From Bostrychus sinensis (Eukaryota; Chordata; Actinopteri; Gobiiformes; Eleotridae), in contig CM036239.1 in assembly GCA_020698575.1 (NCBI GenBank), positions 15,538,263-15,602,262 of the forward strand: 64,000 bases of DNA, in the 5' to 3' direction. Below are positions 1 to 12,656 of the stretch, piece after piece (the stretch's first letter is position 1; every line of letters begins with the position of its first letter). The notes under the pieces were generated by a model. It had not been told where the DNA came from, ran no database searches, and saw only the letters and a list, made by a program, of their open reading frames with translations. The position numbers and the translations under genes were made by a program.

Positions 1-106
1 GGTCAACACTCAGCTCACTGATCTGATGACACACATCATACACAGCATGTACATTGAATAACCTGAAAAATTATCACAGTAGCTATGACCACAATATATT
101 TCAATA

Positions 107-672
107 CACTGCCTGACAAAAAAAAAAGTTGCCACAAAAAAAAAAAAAAGGTCACACGCTCTAATGTTTCGTTGGCCAGCCTTTAGCTTTGATTACAGCA
201 CGCATTCACTGTGGCATTTTCATAAGCTCCCGCAATGTCAAAAGATTCATCATCATCCAGTCATCCAGTGTTGCATTCATTTTTCACCAAGATCCGGTAT
301 TGATGACGGGAGAGTGTGACCACTGCGTAAAATCTTCTCCAGCACATCCCAAAGATATTCAGAGTGGCTAAGATCTGGACTCTGTGATGGCCAATCCATA
401 TGTGAAAATTATGTCTCATGCTCCCTGAACCACTCTTACACATTTTGAGCTCGATAAATCCTGGCATTATCATCATGGAATAAGCCCATGCCATCAGGGA
501 AGAAAAAATCCACTGATGGAGTAACCTGGTCATTCAGTACATGCAGGTAGTCAGCTGACCTCATTCTTTGGGCACATAACGTTGCTGAACCCAGACCTGA
601 CCAACTGCAGGGAGGCTCTTACCCATTTGCTTTGTTAAATCCAGGTGGCAACTTTTTTTTGGTCAGGCAGTG
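107..672 (-). mobile_element. Deleted Tc1/mariner element with intact terminal inverted repeats
   Basis: The ends are inverted copies: CACTGCCTGAC at 107 and GTCAGGCAGTG ending at 672, continuing as A-rich then GTTGCCAC on both sides. Each end abuts a TA dinucleotide (105-106 and 673-674), the Tc1/mariner target-site duplication. The minus strand holds frame-broken pieces of the transposase C-terminal half (an FPDGMG/DDNA-like stretch, a WFREHE-like stretch, a WDVLEK-like stretch). At about 566 bp it is an internally deleted, non-autonomous copy. It sits in a clip1 intron. Confidence 0.85.
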
Positions 673-761
673 TATATCATATATTATACATAAAAAAATG
701 AGTAGAGAAGAAGAAAGTAAATATATGTATCTGTATATAAATATGTAGTAGGTTCATACAC

Positions 762-3700
762 CTTTTTTCCAGCAATTCTCCATGATTTTCCAAGTCTTTC
801 CAAAAACCTTTCACCAAATTTCTATAACAAAAATGGCTTAATTGTATGTGTGTATGTTAAATGAAATCATTATTTTGGTATTTCAAACATAAAATATCTT
901 ACTAAATGAAAAATAATGACTAAAGGAATAATAATGGGTAACGATAAAATCCAGGCTGGTTTCTTATTAACACAAAGTTATTCAGCTTTCCATACCTCTG
1001 ACCAAACAATTAAAAATGTGGAAATTTAGATGACTTTGGTTAATTAAACAAAACTCCAGAGCAGAGAGAATTAACCTTTTTCTCTTGGGTTTGTGCCTGT
1101 GCTTTAAGGCTGCTGAGCTGTTGCTGAGTTGGAGATACAGCATCCTCCTGTTGCTGAAACGCTCTGACCCTGAGCTGAAGGTCGGACACTTCTCGCTCCA
1201 GCTCCATAATGCGTGAACGCTCAGACACTGTGGCCACCTGCAGCAAAACACAAAGCTTAGGTCATTATTAACAAAATGTGGATTTGCAGTGAACTGAGAG
1301 CAACACCACTACCATATTACTTTTGTTTTGTTACATAGAAATGGAGCGCATTAGGGCTGTGCAAATAAAAGTAAGCAACATGCAACTCCTCACTTATTAG
1401 CTCACTTTTACCATGGAGTAAGCAACACTTAATCTGAAACTATCTAGCTTTCTTTCCCCTAGAATTAAAAACATTTTCAACAAAAACTTTATTCAAGATC
1501 AGTGAATAAATGGAGATTTTTTTTATTTATAAGAAAATGTAGGAAACTAAGCATGACTGTAATATACCTCCTTAAATGACTGGTATCAGTACTTTTGATT
1601 CCTTAAAGAGGTTTCAGTCAACACAGAACCTATTGTTATGAGGGATGAGCAATGACAGAATGCTTGTAAACCAAATGGATGTGGAGAAGTACATTCTTGC
1701 TATGGTTAGCATTTACCCTAGCGTCCTCTAAATCCCTTTGGAGTTTTTCAGCTTTGGTCTTTTCAAAAAGCAGGCTCTGCTCTAGCTCCTTTATGTGGGC
1801 ATGCTCCAGCCTCGTCTGCGTCTGTTAGTAAAAGAGAGCAGGAAAAAGGAAGAACAAACACCAATGCAACACCTTCATGCCAAAACAGGGACAAGACATA
1901 AGTGAATCAGAAAGCACATTGAATCTTTCCAGCATTTCATTCATTAAGTGTTATGCAGTGATTGAATTGTAATAAGCAAATTATGAAAAGCAAGTAAAAT
2001 CGCATGAAACCTAAGCCAGTGATAATACAGTTGAGTCGACAAAAAAAAACAATTTAAATATTAGTGGTTGACAAACAAATTTGGTTAAAAAAAACACTAA
2101 ATAATTAAATAAAAAAATTAAAAGATACAGACAGAGTATGTGAGTTACATATAGTTAAAAGGCAAAAAGCAAAAATAAGTAAAAAATAAAAATAAAAGGA
2201 GGAAAGGAAAAGAAAATGAAGTGTACAAAAATTTAACTTTTTATGCTGTAGTTTAATCTGTAGTAGGAACTGTGTAGCAAAATTGTGACATGAGAATAGC
2301 TGACAGCATGGTGCATTAATTTACAATTGTGTTTAAAATATTATCAGACCAACATTACACAGCAAAACAATCATTGTTTTTGGTTTAAAAAAAAAAAAGG
2401 ATTTCTAGGTGGCAAACAACTTGCTAGTGGGTGTAGTAATTCTTTTTATTTGAATACTTAATTGAAAAGGGCATGTTCAAAAGAACAGCATACTTTGATT
2501 AAAAAGTTGACTGGAGGGGGGAAAACATATAAAGAAGTGCAGAAAATGATAGAATGCTGAGCTAAAGATTAAGATGCTCTATAATAGTGCCCAAAACTTG
2601 GAAGAAAATTAAAAATCATAATTCAAATGAGCTGAAGAATAACCAAAATGGCAAAGGCTCAGCCAATGATCAGCTTCAGGGAGATTGAAGAAGATCTAAA
2701 AATACCTGTGAGTACAGTAACAATTAGAAGACGCCTTTGTGAAGCCAAGCTTTCAGCAAGAAGCCCCCGCAAAGTCCCATTGTTAAAAAAAAAGACATGA
2801 GCTGAAGATGTTACAAGAACACATTGACTGGCCTAAAGAGAAATGGCACAACATTTTGTGGACTGATGAAAATAAGATTGTTCTTTTTGGGACTAGGGGA
2901 AGCAGACAGTTTATCAGATGACCCCCAAACACTGAGTTCCAGTCACAGGACACTGTGAAGACAGTAAAGCCTGGTGGAGCAGGCATCATGATATGGGGAT
3001 GTTTCTCATACTAAGGTGTCGGGCCTGTTTATCACACCACAGGGATCATAGATCAGTTTAAATATATCCAAATACTTGAAGAGGCCACATTCCCTTATGC
3101 TGAAGAGGAAATGCCACTGACAACAACCAATGACCCAAAACACACAGTAAAAAAGCAGCATCTTGGTTTAAGACCAACAAGATTAACTTTATGGAGTGGC
3201 CAGCACAATCCCCAGACCTTAACCATATAGAAAACTTGTGGGGTGACATTAAAAATGCTGTTTCTGAGGCCATAAAAAGAAATGCTGAGGAATAGTGGAA
3301 TGAAGTCCAATCGTCCTGGGCTGCAATACCTGCCAGACGTTAGTGAACTCCATGCATCACAGATGAAGAGCAGGAAAAACTGTGGTTATATAACTAGTTC
3401 AGAGATCCACATGAAAGCAAAATCTTAAAGCATTTTCAATTTGTAAAATACATATTTGAATTTGTCAAGAATATTGCAGATGCTGCTATTTTTTTACCAT
3501 ATTTATATTCTTTTTTCACTTTCTGTAAAGGAAAAACAAATTTGATAATTTTTTGTTCATGTTTTGATTTGGAATAGAATGACTAATGTTCTCAATTCAT
3601 TTGCATTTGTGGAAATAAAAGCTAGAATGAGGATTTTGAGATTTACTCAGTTTGAATCACACACTGCTATAATTAGCTACGATTAACAATATTATTCTAA

Positions 3701-5955
3701 AGCCATTTGTGTGATTAACTTCACAATCTGAATTACCTCCAGATCTCCTTTAGTGATGCATGCCTCTTCAACACGAAATTGTAAATCCTCAACTTTCCTG
3801 TTAAAGACATTTACAAACTTTTAGACACTTAATTTCAACCCTATCATCTATGTGCACAATGCAGTCAAGCTTAATTTTACATTGTTTTTTTGCACAGCAT
3901 CTTTTGTTCAACCCCTCTTAAATAATATACAAGAATGCAAACACTTAATTTTTAATACTGATAAATATAATGATTTATCATATGAATCAGGCAAAATTAA
4001 CATACCTTTTTTCCTCTTCAAGCTGATTGAGCAGCTCCACTTTCTCTCGATCAGCTGCTTCCACCAGTGAACGCAGCTGATCGAGCTTTGCCTCCATATC
4101 TATGGCATACTAAAAGCAAACATACAAAACATATTAAATGTACAGTTTACTTTCTATTGCATGTGTTATAATTGATAATAAATAATGTTTTGGGATACAG
4201 TATTCCATGTGGTGTATATTATGAGTCTAACCTGATCTCTGCATTTCCTCAGCAGAACCAACTCCTGCTGTACCTCTCCTGCATGGCTTGTGGCCTTTGC
4301 AACTTCACATCGTTCTAGGTCTCTCTCAGCTAACAACTGTTCAATGTGCTGTTGCTTCTCCTTCAGAGCTTCCTGCAATGCTGTGGTGCCAGAAATCTTG
4401 CGTGCATATCGAGCTGATGTTTCTGTTAGCTAAAACACAAAACACAAACCTAAACTTCTGTACAAATTTACAACCACTGAAGACAGTATTCATCTATGTT
4501 AGGACAATAAATTCTGAGGTGTTCCCACCAGTCCAGCTCGGCTGGGTTTTCCACTGATAGAGGAGGTGGCAGAGCTGAGCGAGCTGATAGAGGAGGCGCT
4601 AGGACTCCTCATGACACCAGACCTCCTTCGTGAGGTCTTTGTCTTTGTGGGTGTTGTACAGGGAAAACCAATACGCGTCACCTTATGGACTGGTGCAAAC
4701 AGACCATACCGTGGCATGCACTGGAAGTACCTGAAATGAAGAAGTGTAAGTTACAAACACAAGCTAAACATAATCACAGTGATTTAATCATTATTGAGAA
4801 ATTACCTGGTGCCTGCTACAGCTCCATCATTTTTACCCAGAGGTTCATCAAGTTCCACTCCACACCACTCTCCTTTGGCGAAGTCCGTTTCTCCAAGAAA
4901 CCGTACTACACCTGCCTTGGTCCCACCAACCTACATGGTGCACCACAAATGCTAAAGGATTATATGTGTATAAATGCTTCAAACATTTGATGTATGTTTT
5001 TTGTAAATCTGCACAAATAGTCTATTCTTGAACTCCTTCACACTTAACATGTTATTACACTCAATATACTGTACATACTACATAAACTCTGTCTTAAATG
5101 GCCAACAATCATTAGTAAAACATGTTTTACCAGCACACGGTCTCCTAGCCTCAGCTCTCGTTTGTTCTTCTTTATGGAGTCTGGATCAGACAGGTTTGAC
5201 ACGGACTCACTTGATACTAGCTTTCGGGGAACTGCACAGCTTGTCTTGATGCCAGTTACCTGAGCTGATAAAATAAAGCAGTGTCACAACAACTGGTGGA
5301 CATAAAAACTTTTGTGTCTTGTTGTTACATTTTATCCTGTTACCAGTTGAGGTAGTACCAGCAGAGGTAGTACCAGCAGGTGCAGGTTCATTTGGTGCAG
5401 AACTTCCTTGTGCTGGGCTGGCTTGACCCCCATTCGCCTCCTTTTCTGGGAGAGCAGTCCTTGATAACTTCGAAGGCCGAGTAAATATCCCTCGACCATC
5501 TTCACACTTAAAATACTCAACCTCAGCCACTGAACCGTTGTTCTTTCCAATAGCCTCATCCAACTCAATACCTGCCCACTGACCAGGGGCAAATTGTGTG
5601 CCTCCAATAAATCGTATATAACCAGGTTTGTTACCGTTGACCCAGACCCTCTCCCCGATTTGAAAATCTGCACAGGTATCTTGAGTCGGTGAAGTCACAC
5701 CAACAGAAGACTTCTCCAAGGGAACTGGCTTTGATGATCCTGAAATGAGCATATTTTATAAAAGGTTAATTAGAACCTCTTACTCCTCATGTTAGAATTA
5801 CAATACAAGTATAAAACTATATAAAAACACTTTAAGCAATTCTGACCAGAGGATGGAGATATCCGTGTTGGTACCCCCGATGGACGCACTATTTTACTCA
5901 GGGGTTTGAGCCCACTGGGCTTCCCAGTTGCACTTGTTCCTTCCCGTTTTTCCAT
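762..5955 (-). CDS. clip1: CAP-Gly domain linker protein 1 (CLIP-170), 5' part
   Basis: Microtubule plus-end tracking protein. Coding exons read leftwards: 5955-5847, 5739-5344, 5264-5131, 4930-4806, 4730-4529, 4429-4232, 4109-4006, 3797-3737, 1821-1717, 1237-1076 and a candidate cassette exon 821-762. All junctions are GT..AG and all phases agree, giving 552 codons. The start at 5955 opens [20 protein letters not shown]. The first CAP-Gly domain lies in exon 5739-5344 ([19 protein letters not shown], then GKNNGSV). The second spans 5131 to 4529 ([20 protein letters not shown], then GKNDG). A Ser-rich linker follows, then coiled coil ([40 protein letters not shown]). The acceptor at 6038-6040 shows the first coding exon extends to 6037 as 5' UTR. 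The C-terminal coiled coil and zinc knuckles lie beyond the left edge. Fish can carry two clip1 copies; which one this is cannot be told here. Confidence 0.93.
2640..3430 (+). mobile_element. Degraded Tc1/mariner transposase remnant
   Basis: Plus-strand reading with several frameshifts and stops recovers Tc1-type transposase blocks: an N-terminal helix-turn-helix-like stretch near 2680-2760, then [19 protein letters not shown] around 2820-2875, a GSRQF-like block, [12 protein letters not shown] near 2975-3010 and a NPQTL / ENLWGD-like block near 3210-3250. No open frame survives and clean terminal repeats were not found, so the outer limits are approximate (it may reach about 2450-3650). It lies in the large clip1 intron 1822-3736; the rest of that intron is A/T-rich with nothing else recognised. 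Confidence 0.75.
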
Positions 5956-6746
5956 GAATGGTGAGTGGTAAGGTGTCAGGCCTAAAGAAGACTAGGCCTG
6001 TCCACCATCCCAACGCTCATAGAGTTTTGAAAAAGACCTGGAAAACAAACTACAATTTTATAATGACATTTGAGACATGACATGAGATTAGTGTGCACAT
6101 ACCCACATTATATCCATTGCATTCCAGGAAAAAGTATATGTAACAATTTTAGATATACAGTCTATAGTGACCAGGAAATTTCTAAATCTAATTTCACAGG
6201 CTCTGCCTCCAGACACCATCAAGAAGCCTTCCTCACTTGAGACACACCCTATGGCCAGCTTATTACACCTCTCTTGTCCTTTATTACGGGTTTAACGCTA
6301 AATGCCATTCACAGTGTATTCAGAATGCAGAACTTATCGTGGTTTCCTTTATTTTACATGTACTTAAAGACTACAGTAACTACTAAAACAGCTTATACAT
6401 AAGTGACTGGTCACAGCATGATGATGCCAATATCTAGCCATGGTCTTTGAAAAGGATTTAGTAGCACAGCAGATGTCACAGCTTTCAAATGCTTCAAGTT
6501 GACATTTTTAGCGTTATGTTCTTGGTCTTGGTTTCCAAAGCTAACTAGCCGCGCATTAGCAAAAAACTGTACCTGAGGTGGATGCTGAACACATACTGAC
6601 GTGATATAAAACAGTAAAAATTATAGGTCACAATTATAAAGTTACTGTGAACGCTTACTTCGTCTTTTTAAGTAAACTCAGTCAGTGAAAAGCCGTGGCT
6701 TGCAGTGCGTTGCTCCGTTAGTTTCATGTTTTCCAGCCCAGCCCGG

Positions 6747-6754
6747 TGACGTCA
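6747..6754. promoter_or_regulatory. Palindromic CRE in probable clip1 promoter
   Basis: A full cAMP-response-element palindrome TGACGTCA lies in a locally GC-rich stretch about 0.7 kb upstream of the clip1 5' UTR exon (5956-6037). Position and motif suggest a CREB/ATF site at the clip1 promoter. Use is inferred. The rest of 6041-7208 (first clip1 intron, promoter and hcar downstream region) shows no other gene. Confidence 0.45.
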
Positions 6755-7208
6755 CCTCGGGAACAGATGCTGCCTTCAGGAGCCCAAGGATGGCTCGTTC
6801 ATCTGAGATTTTATACGTCCCATATGAACCATGGAGATAGAATAGCTCTGTACGATTTGAACGGCTGACATTCCCACAGAATGAGACATTTGAGACTTAT
6901 TTATAGAATTTAGTTTATTAAACAACATAAAAAATAATAATAAAGCAACTGACGCCTAAGTTCAAAGACTGACAATTATGTCTTTTTGCATTACAACTTT
7001 TTACAATAACTAGATATCTACAAATAAAGCTCATTGGTGCTTTGCTTAAACAAATAAGTTGTATTATGTTTACAAGCAATTTCTGTGTATATTAGTAGTG
7101 CTTGCTTTTTTTTCCACTTTACCACTATTATTGCTGTCATTTTTATTAGGATTTTTTTTTTTTTTAACAATGAGCTGGAATAATAATCAATAAAAAAAAA
7201 AAAAACAA

Positions 7209-8204
7209 CTATGCTTTATTATTACCCTCAACTGTAGAGATATTATTGCAAGCTGAGTTAGCTTCATCTTTGACTTCCTTCCTTCCCAGTATTTTGTTCA
7301 AAACCTTTTTGAAAGTGCCACTAAAGGCAGGGGTGGAGAAGTAGTATACAACAGGGTTGAGCACACTATTAAAATAAGTAAAACACACAGATGTGTAAAA
7401 TGCCAAGTTAGCTTCTTTAAAGTATGCACACTCATCATACCATACCTTCAGGATCCACACAGCAATTCGTGATACTGTGCTGGGAAAGAAACAAGTTATA
7501 AAAATAAGAGCCACGGCCATGACAAATTGAACAGCCCGTTTGATTTTTCCCTTTTTGTCAACAGTCCTGATTCTCAGTTGCCAGGTTATTCGAATTGTAC
7601 AGAAGGCTACAATTGCAGTGGGCAAAAAAAACTGAATGACATAAAATGCATTGTGCCAAGTAGAGAGGGGACTGAAGCCCATGCAAATGTTAAAACTTTC
7701 ACATTGTGTATGATTGTTATTGTAGAAGAAGTGCTCATCAGCGAGAAGGTATCCTGTAGCAAGAAATATCAGTCCCCACAAACCAAGGGAGACCCAGAGA
7801 GCATAGCCTAAGCCCATTCGGTTGATCGGATTCAGTGGGTGAACAATCTTGAAGTAACGGTCAACAGCAACAGCTGTTAGGAAGAAGATTCCTGCTGCTC
7901 GGTTCGCAGCTAACAGAAAAAGCAGGATACGACATGGAGCATCACCGTAGAGCCAGTTTTTCCCTCGCCTGTAATAGTCAGCTCTAAAAGGCAGGCAGAA
8001 AAGGACAATTGAGTCAGCAACAGCCAAGTGAGTCAGATACACAGAGTTGGGCCTCCAGGTGTCCATGTGAAAGATGAACATCCATAAAGCAATAAAGTTT
8101 CCCAGAAGTCCAAACATGAACTCCAAGATCAGTACAGGAGGAAGAACCTGATCCAAAATGGGGGCTTCAAAAGCACAGCACTTTTCAAACTGTGTGTGAT
8201 TCAT
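7209..8204 (-). CDS. hcar1: Hydroxycarboxylic acid receptor-like GPCR
   Basis: A single-exon 331-residue class A receptor starting MNHTQFEKCCAFEAPILDQV. Seven hydrophobic segments are visible. TM1 carries LLGNF, TM2 LAVADS, TM3 ends with VDRYF (the DRY motif), and TM7 has NSVLNPVVYYF (NPxxY). The N-terminal CC pair and the NR in TM3 (LAANRAAGIF) match the HCAR/GPR81/GPR109 family, where the TM3 arginine (Arg111 of HCAR2, recalled) binds the carboxylate ligand. HCARs are Gi-coupled plasma-membrane receptors for lactate, hydroxybutyrate or niacin that restrain lipolysis. The position between clip1 and denr matches the human HCAR cluster, but here only one copy is present. Ligand preference cannot be read from sequence, so the paralogue number is uncertain; OXER1-like is the main alternative. 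Confidence 0.88.
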   Translation of the reverse strand: MNHTQFEKCCAFEAPILDQVLPPVLILEFMFGLLGNFIALWMFIFHMDTWRPNSVYLTHLAVADSIVLFCLPFRADYYRRGKNWLYGDAPCRILLFLLAANRAAGIFFLTAVAVDRYFKIVHPLNPINRMGLGYALWVSLGLWGLIFLATGYLLADEHFFYNNNHTQCESFNICMGFSPLSTWHNAFYVIQFFLPTAIVAFCTIRITWQLRIRTVDKKGKIKRAVQFVMAVALIFITCFFPSTVSRIAVWILKVWYDECAYFKEANLAFYTSVCFTYFNSVLNPVVYYFSTPAFSGTFKKVLNKILGRKEVKDEANSACNNISTVEGNNKA

Positions 8205-8822
8205 CCTTCAATCTGCAGAGCACAATGGCACCAAAGTACACCAAAGATGCTTCACAGTGTCAATATAGATAGGCTGTATCAGGTGACCTCTTTAGCGCAC
8301 AAATGATTTAAGATAAACACAGCAATTTAAAATTGGAGCAATCATCTGTGTGCTGTAGGGAGGTGGGATTGACCCAAAGGTGCGTAAATACAACTGTAAA
8401 TGTGTACTGTACTGGGAGTGCACCTTCATTAAAAATATTATGGAAGATCAAGTTGACTCAAGGGTATTGTGAGGGTTCCTGAAAAACAAACATCATGCGC
8501 CATGGGGTAACACTAATTAAGAAAATAAAAAAGCTGTAAATGAATAAAGAGCCACGGCCACAAGCTTAGGAGCAAGGGAAACTGAAATTTATTAGCCTAG
8601 AGTTTTGCTCAGGTGAAGAACATCTGAAAGAGATTCACATCATACCACAACTTTGGCAAATGAGAGAAAGCAATATGAACTAAAAAATGACAAGTGAGTC
8701 CATGTCCATAGGTTTTATGTAGAGTAAATAAAATAGCTATAAAATGACTTAATGTGTACATTTCGCCAGGTTTTTGCTGTTTACAGGTCACATCCATTTC
8801 AGAGAAAGTGCATATTTGGTCT
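8205..8822. other. Spacer between hcar and denr
   Basis: Holds the 5' flank of the receptor gene and the 3' UTR side of denr (both on minus). TTTATT near 8587-8592 is a minus-strand AATAAA and could serve denr. No other coding potential or repeat was recognised. Confidence 0.4.
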
Positions 8823-10800
8823 CTACTTTTTGACTTCACCAAGATCATCAATGCTGTCGTCGTCTACCTACAATGAGATGTATAAGGCCGTATTTAGGTT
8901 AAGGTTACTAGAGCATTTGTTAGTACATTTAAATGAGGAGTGTTTTTATTCACACTCTGTAACACTATTATATTATTTTTTGTATTTTGGTTGAAAGTAA
9001 ACATTAAACTCCGCTGTACATACAACAAAAAATATTCAGACATTGTATATTACAAACTAGTTTAAACAAGATTAGGACAAATGTGTGTTGTATATAATTG
9101 TTGTATTTCCTCACAAATTAATAATAATAATAATTTAAAAAAAGACAAGTCTGAATTACCTCAGGCCACTTTTCTTGAATGACGTCAATTATGTCATCTG
9201 TAAAGTCTCCCTGAATGATAATTTCATCCTCTGCTGTAACTGAGGCACCACAGGAAAATTTCTGGGCAAAGAATCGCTGGGCCTCTTTAAGGTCAATGTC
9301 TAGAAAAAGATTTTATACAAATAAGTTGTATGTAATGCACACAAATAATATTCATAAACATAAAGGATAGAAAATTGTGTACTTACCAAAGGTCCCAAGT
9401 CCACAAACCCGTGTGACATATTTCTTTTTAGCTCTAGGGATTTTTGCTATTGTTACTTTCTGAGGCACAGTCTTCTTTTTCTGTTTGATCTGTCCTCTTC
9501 CACCTTTTCATTGTAGAGAACATTTAAAAGGTAAAAATAAAGCAGTATACACACTTTTGGAACCTATCGTTTAGCCAATTTAAAAAAAGCTTGAGAAACC
9601 TCTTTTTTGCTTTTTTTTCTCCTCCTCCTCGCCTACAGGGAGAGCATCCCCAGTACCAGGTTCCTGCTTGGGGGCATTTGCTGCTACACCAGTGGGACAA
9701 AAAAAAAAAAAGCATATTTAAAACTCAGGGTGTAATGATACAGTAACTATATAAATGTATCGATTTTTTCCCTACAATACAACTATATGGATACACATTA
9801 CCTTGTATCGAATCGCATCGTTCCAAATTAGCCAATTTGTTCTTGAATCGTATGGAAACAATTCTAATCAGTACGTATTGTATTGTTGTAAAAATGTATC
9901 GTTACACCCCTATTTATAACTGTAATTTTTTAAACTTAAGATTTTCAATTTCTAAAATAAAAGATTGAATAAAAAGTATGTTATGGTCTTGATTTCACTC
10001 AACACCTCTCAACATCAATTATGACATAATTCAACAAAAACTAAACTTACCAACTGTCAATCTAGCAAATACATCAGGAAAGTTTTTCTCAAGCCACTGT
10101 CGACATTTAGCTGGCTCAGGCATATACTCACAGTACTGCAAAGTTGAAAATAAATATTCAGTTATAAACATCCACTTATTACATTCATCTTTTTAAGCTT
10201 GTTCCCGTTAGGGGTCACAGGTGAGTGGGTACACCCTGGGCAGGGGCCAGCTTGTCACAGGGCTGACAAAGAGACAAATACAAACAGTCAAGCATTCATT
10301 CTCACATTCATTCACTAGGGGCAATTTAGAGTCACCAATCAATTCACCTAACACATGAATGTCTTTGGATGGTGGAAGGAAGCCTGAGTACCCAGAGAGA
10401 ACCCATGCCAACACAGGGAGGACATGAGGACATGCAAACTCCACCCAGAGAGTTCGTGTGTTGGCCGGTCGTGGATCAAACCCACCATCTCATTGCTGGG
10501 AGGCGAGAACACTAACCGCTCTGCCACCATGCGTCCCCCACTTGTTACAGAGGACCTTTATTTAAAACAGCACTGTAACACTATAGACTATAGACTTACC
10601 TCTGTAGGCAGTGAGCACACTGTAAAATAAGACAGCACAAGTTAGGATTTTTTGTTCTGGTGTGTTATTTTCAAATTACAAGAGGTGTGTGCTGTACCTC
10701 CACAGTAAAGCACTTTCAGAGGGTACTTTGAATCTGGGTCTGATGGTCCTTGGTCTGATTTGTTTTCATAGGAACCCGATTCCATCTCAGTAGCAGCCAT
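8823..10800 (-). CDS. denr: Density-regulated protein, SUI1-domain reinitiation factor
   Basis: Exons: 10800-10698, 10619-10600, 10135-10051, 9683-9600, 9503-9387, 9299-9160, 8867-8823. They sum to 594 nt, 197 residues, against 198 recalled for human. The N-terminal part holds Cys pairs (YCGVCSLPTEYCEYMPEPAK). A Glu/Lys linker follows ([20 protein letters not shown]). The SUI1/eIF1-like fold is in the last three exons (KVTIAKIPRAKKKYVTRVCG, FFAQKFSCGASVTAEDEIII). DENR pairs with MCTS1 and acts on 40S subunits in translation reinitiation and post-termination recycling in the cytoplasm. The second exon is only 20 nt but splices in frame. A 5' UTR acceptor just upstream of the start, and a plausible donor near 11587-11592, suggest a non-coding first exon near 11.6-11.7 kb. 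Confidence 0.95.
9726..9912. mobile_element. Short hAT-like MITE in denr intron
   Basis: Ends are inverted: CAGGGTGTAATGATAC at 9726 and GTATCGTTACACCCCTA ending at 9912. The interior is A/T-rich with scattered GTATCG-like subterminal repeats and no coding capacity. The ends match the longer element at 42092-42526 (TAGGGGTGTAAC), so this is a short member of the same family. I could not see a clear target duplication. Confidence 0.7.
10195..10540 (-). mobile_element. tRNA-derived SINE
   Basis: On the minus strand the element opens with a tRNA-like head: an A-box-like TGGCAGAGCGG (plus 10516-10526) and a B-box-like GGTTTGATCC (plus 10473-10482). The common teleost dispersed-repeat body follows (GGAGTTTGCATG, then GTGACTCTAAATTGCCCC, then GGGGTCACAG-like unique end near 10210). 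It sits in the denr intron between exons 10600 and 10135. A second, headless copy is at 30940-31080. Confidence 0.75.
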
Positions 10801-12656
10801 CACAAATTACCTTAAAGGAATAATAAATAGATGTAATAAACTATTTTAAATTACTGAAAAGTAAGGTTATATTCCATTAACCATACTGGACAGTTTAACG
10901 AGAATTATCTCGCTCAAATACAGCCTTGGTTCTGAACACCATCTGTTCCATGAACTCAAATTTGACCCCCACCCCCACCAGAAAAAAAAGAAAAAAAAAA
11001 GCCAATGCAATGCAGCAAACTATGACACCAAATACATAGGTCAGCAGATTTAATACGTGTCCCTGTTTGGACCTTAACATATTATCACTTCAATATAAAG
11101 GCTTCTGACTGCTTGATTTCAACATGACTGCTTCCTCCATTCATTCAGTGACATGGCATTTATGGCCAGCTTACTGTGCACACACCGTCGCTAGTACAAT
11201 TTTAATTGCATACAGTCAATACGTGTCAAGCTTTAATACCGATTACAAGAGTAGTCAATTAGTTTTAAGAATACTGAGTTGTTAGCAAGTGAGCACATCG
11301 GTGTGACTAGCACATGGGGTTGGTACAGTGATTTCTTTAAAAGCAGAGTAAATATTTACTTTATTTGTAATACGTATAAAACAGGCACCTTATTATTTCT
11401 TCCTCATAATTCAGATTTATAATTCAATCACTTTGTATCGCTCCATTTCTCAGGTTACAGATTTACTCGGCAGCTGTCACCATTAGCACATCTTAGCACA
11501 CCAGGTACCATTAGCCCATATGCTACAGGAGCTAATGTACAGCTAATAGCTAAGTGTAAAACAACAGAAATAAACAGGTACCTACCCCGAAAACTCCGAT
11601 CTAAAACTGTTAATTGAGGAGTAGAGTTTCTCGCATTATTATGGCTAAACCCACTATCAAAAGCTCATTGCTAGTCCAAAAGGTTTGTAGTTGGCGTACT
11701 TTGAGCACGCCTTACTGCACTCTCTTGATATAGTTTTTAAGTGCTTGACAATAGTGTTACACCCCCTAGTGGTTTGGCGGAGCACCCCCAAATAAATTAG
11801 GAATGAATTAATTGGCAGTGGTTATCATGTAAGTCTACGCATCAGTCCAACTTCATTATTTCGTTTTGTGCACTACTGTCACGGGGTGTAGTGTGTGTGT
11901 GATTGAGATCATTAGAAAATTAGATAATAATTATGCTCTAAAACAAATATGGCTGTAAAAAGAAATCTTGATTTAGAAAGTGATTCAGGACCATGGACAG
12001 CACAATTCTTCATTATCAAGGCACGCTGTCAGACCACACTGTCAAGTGTCATCGGACATTAACCCTCCTACATCCCTAAGACATTTTTTTGTTTAATAGT
12101 CACACCTTTTTTGTGCCATTGACTCCCATTCAAAGACCATTTTTATAATACTCTGTCATTGCAATATAATGTCACATTATTATCAAGTATTTTATGGATT
12201 CATGATAGTGAGGGATTGGGATTTTAGTTTTTATTGTCTTCTACTAGGTAGCGACCTTTCCACATATATGGTAGACAGAGGTATAAATGGGGAAATGGCC
12301 CCATTAGTGTTTGTATAAATGATCATGCCTGCAAGTCAGATAAAAAAAAAAAATAATATTTGGGTGTACTTTAGGGTTGTCATAAATTGGTGTGAAAGTG
12401 TGTGTTGGGAAATTAGTTTATTTGTGTATGTGTGCACACATCAAAATATAGTCTTTACTGAGATCTGGATCAGTGCAAAATAGAAAAAGTGCCCAGATTG
12501 TGCAGATGCATCTGTTTGTGTTGGATGTGTATGCGCCACAAAAACTGAAATTGAAGGTGTTCATTTTCATAAACAAAATTATTTTTTGCTATGTATGGTG
12601 AGAAATGAAGTTAATCATTGTTAGGCTGGCAAGCAAGACTCTTTCTATCTGACAAT
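10801..12656. other. denr 5' flank and intergenic spacer
   Basis: Includes the denr 5' UTR acceptor at 10808 and a plausible first-exon donor on the minus strand around 11590, so transcription probably begins near 11.6-11.75 kb. From 11.8 to 12.65 kb I see A/T-rich sequence with no open frame resembling a gene. Confidence 0.4.
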
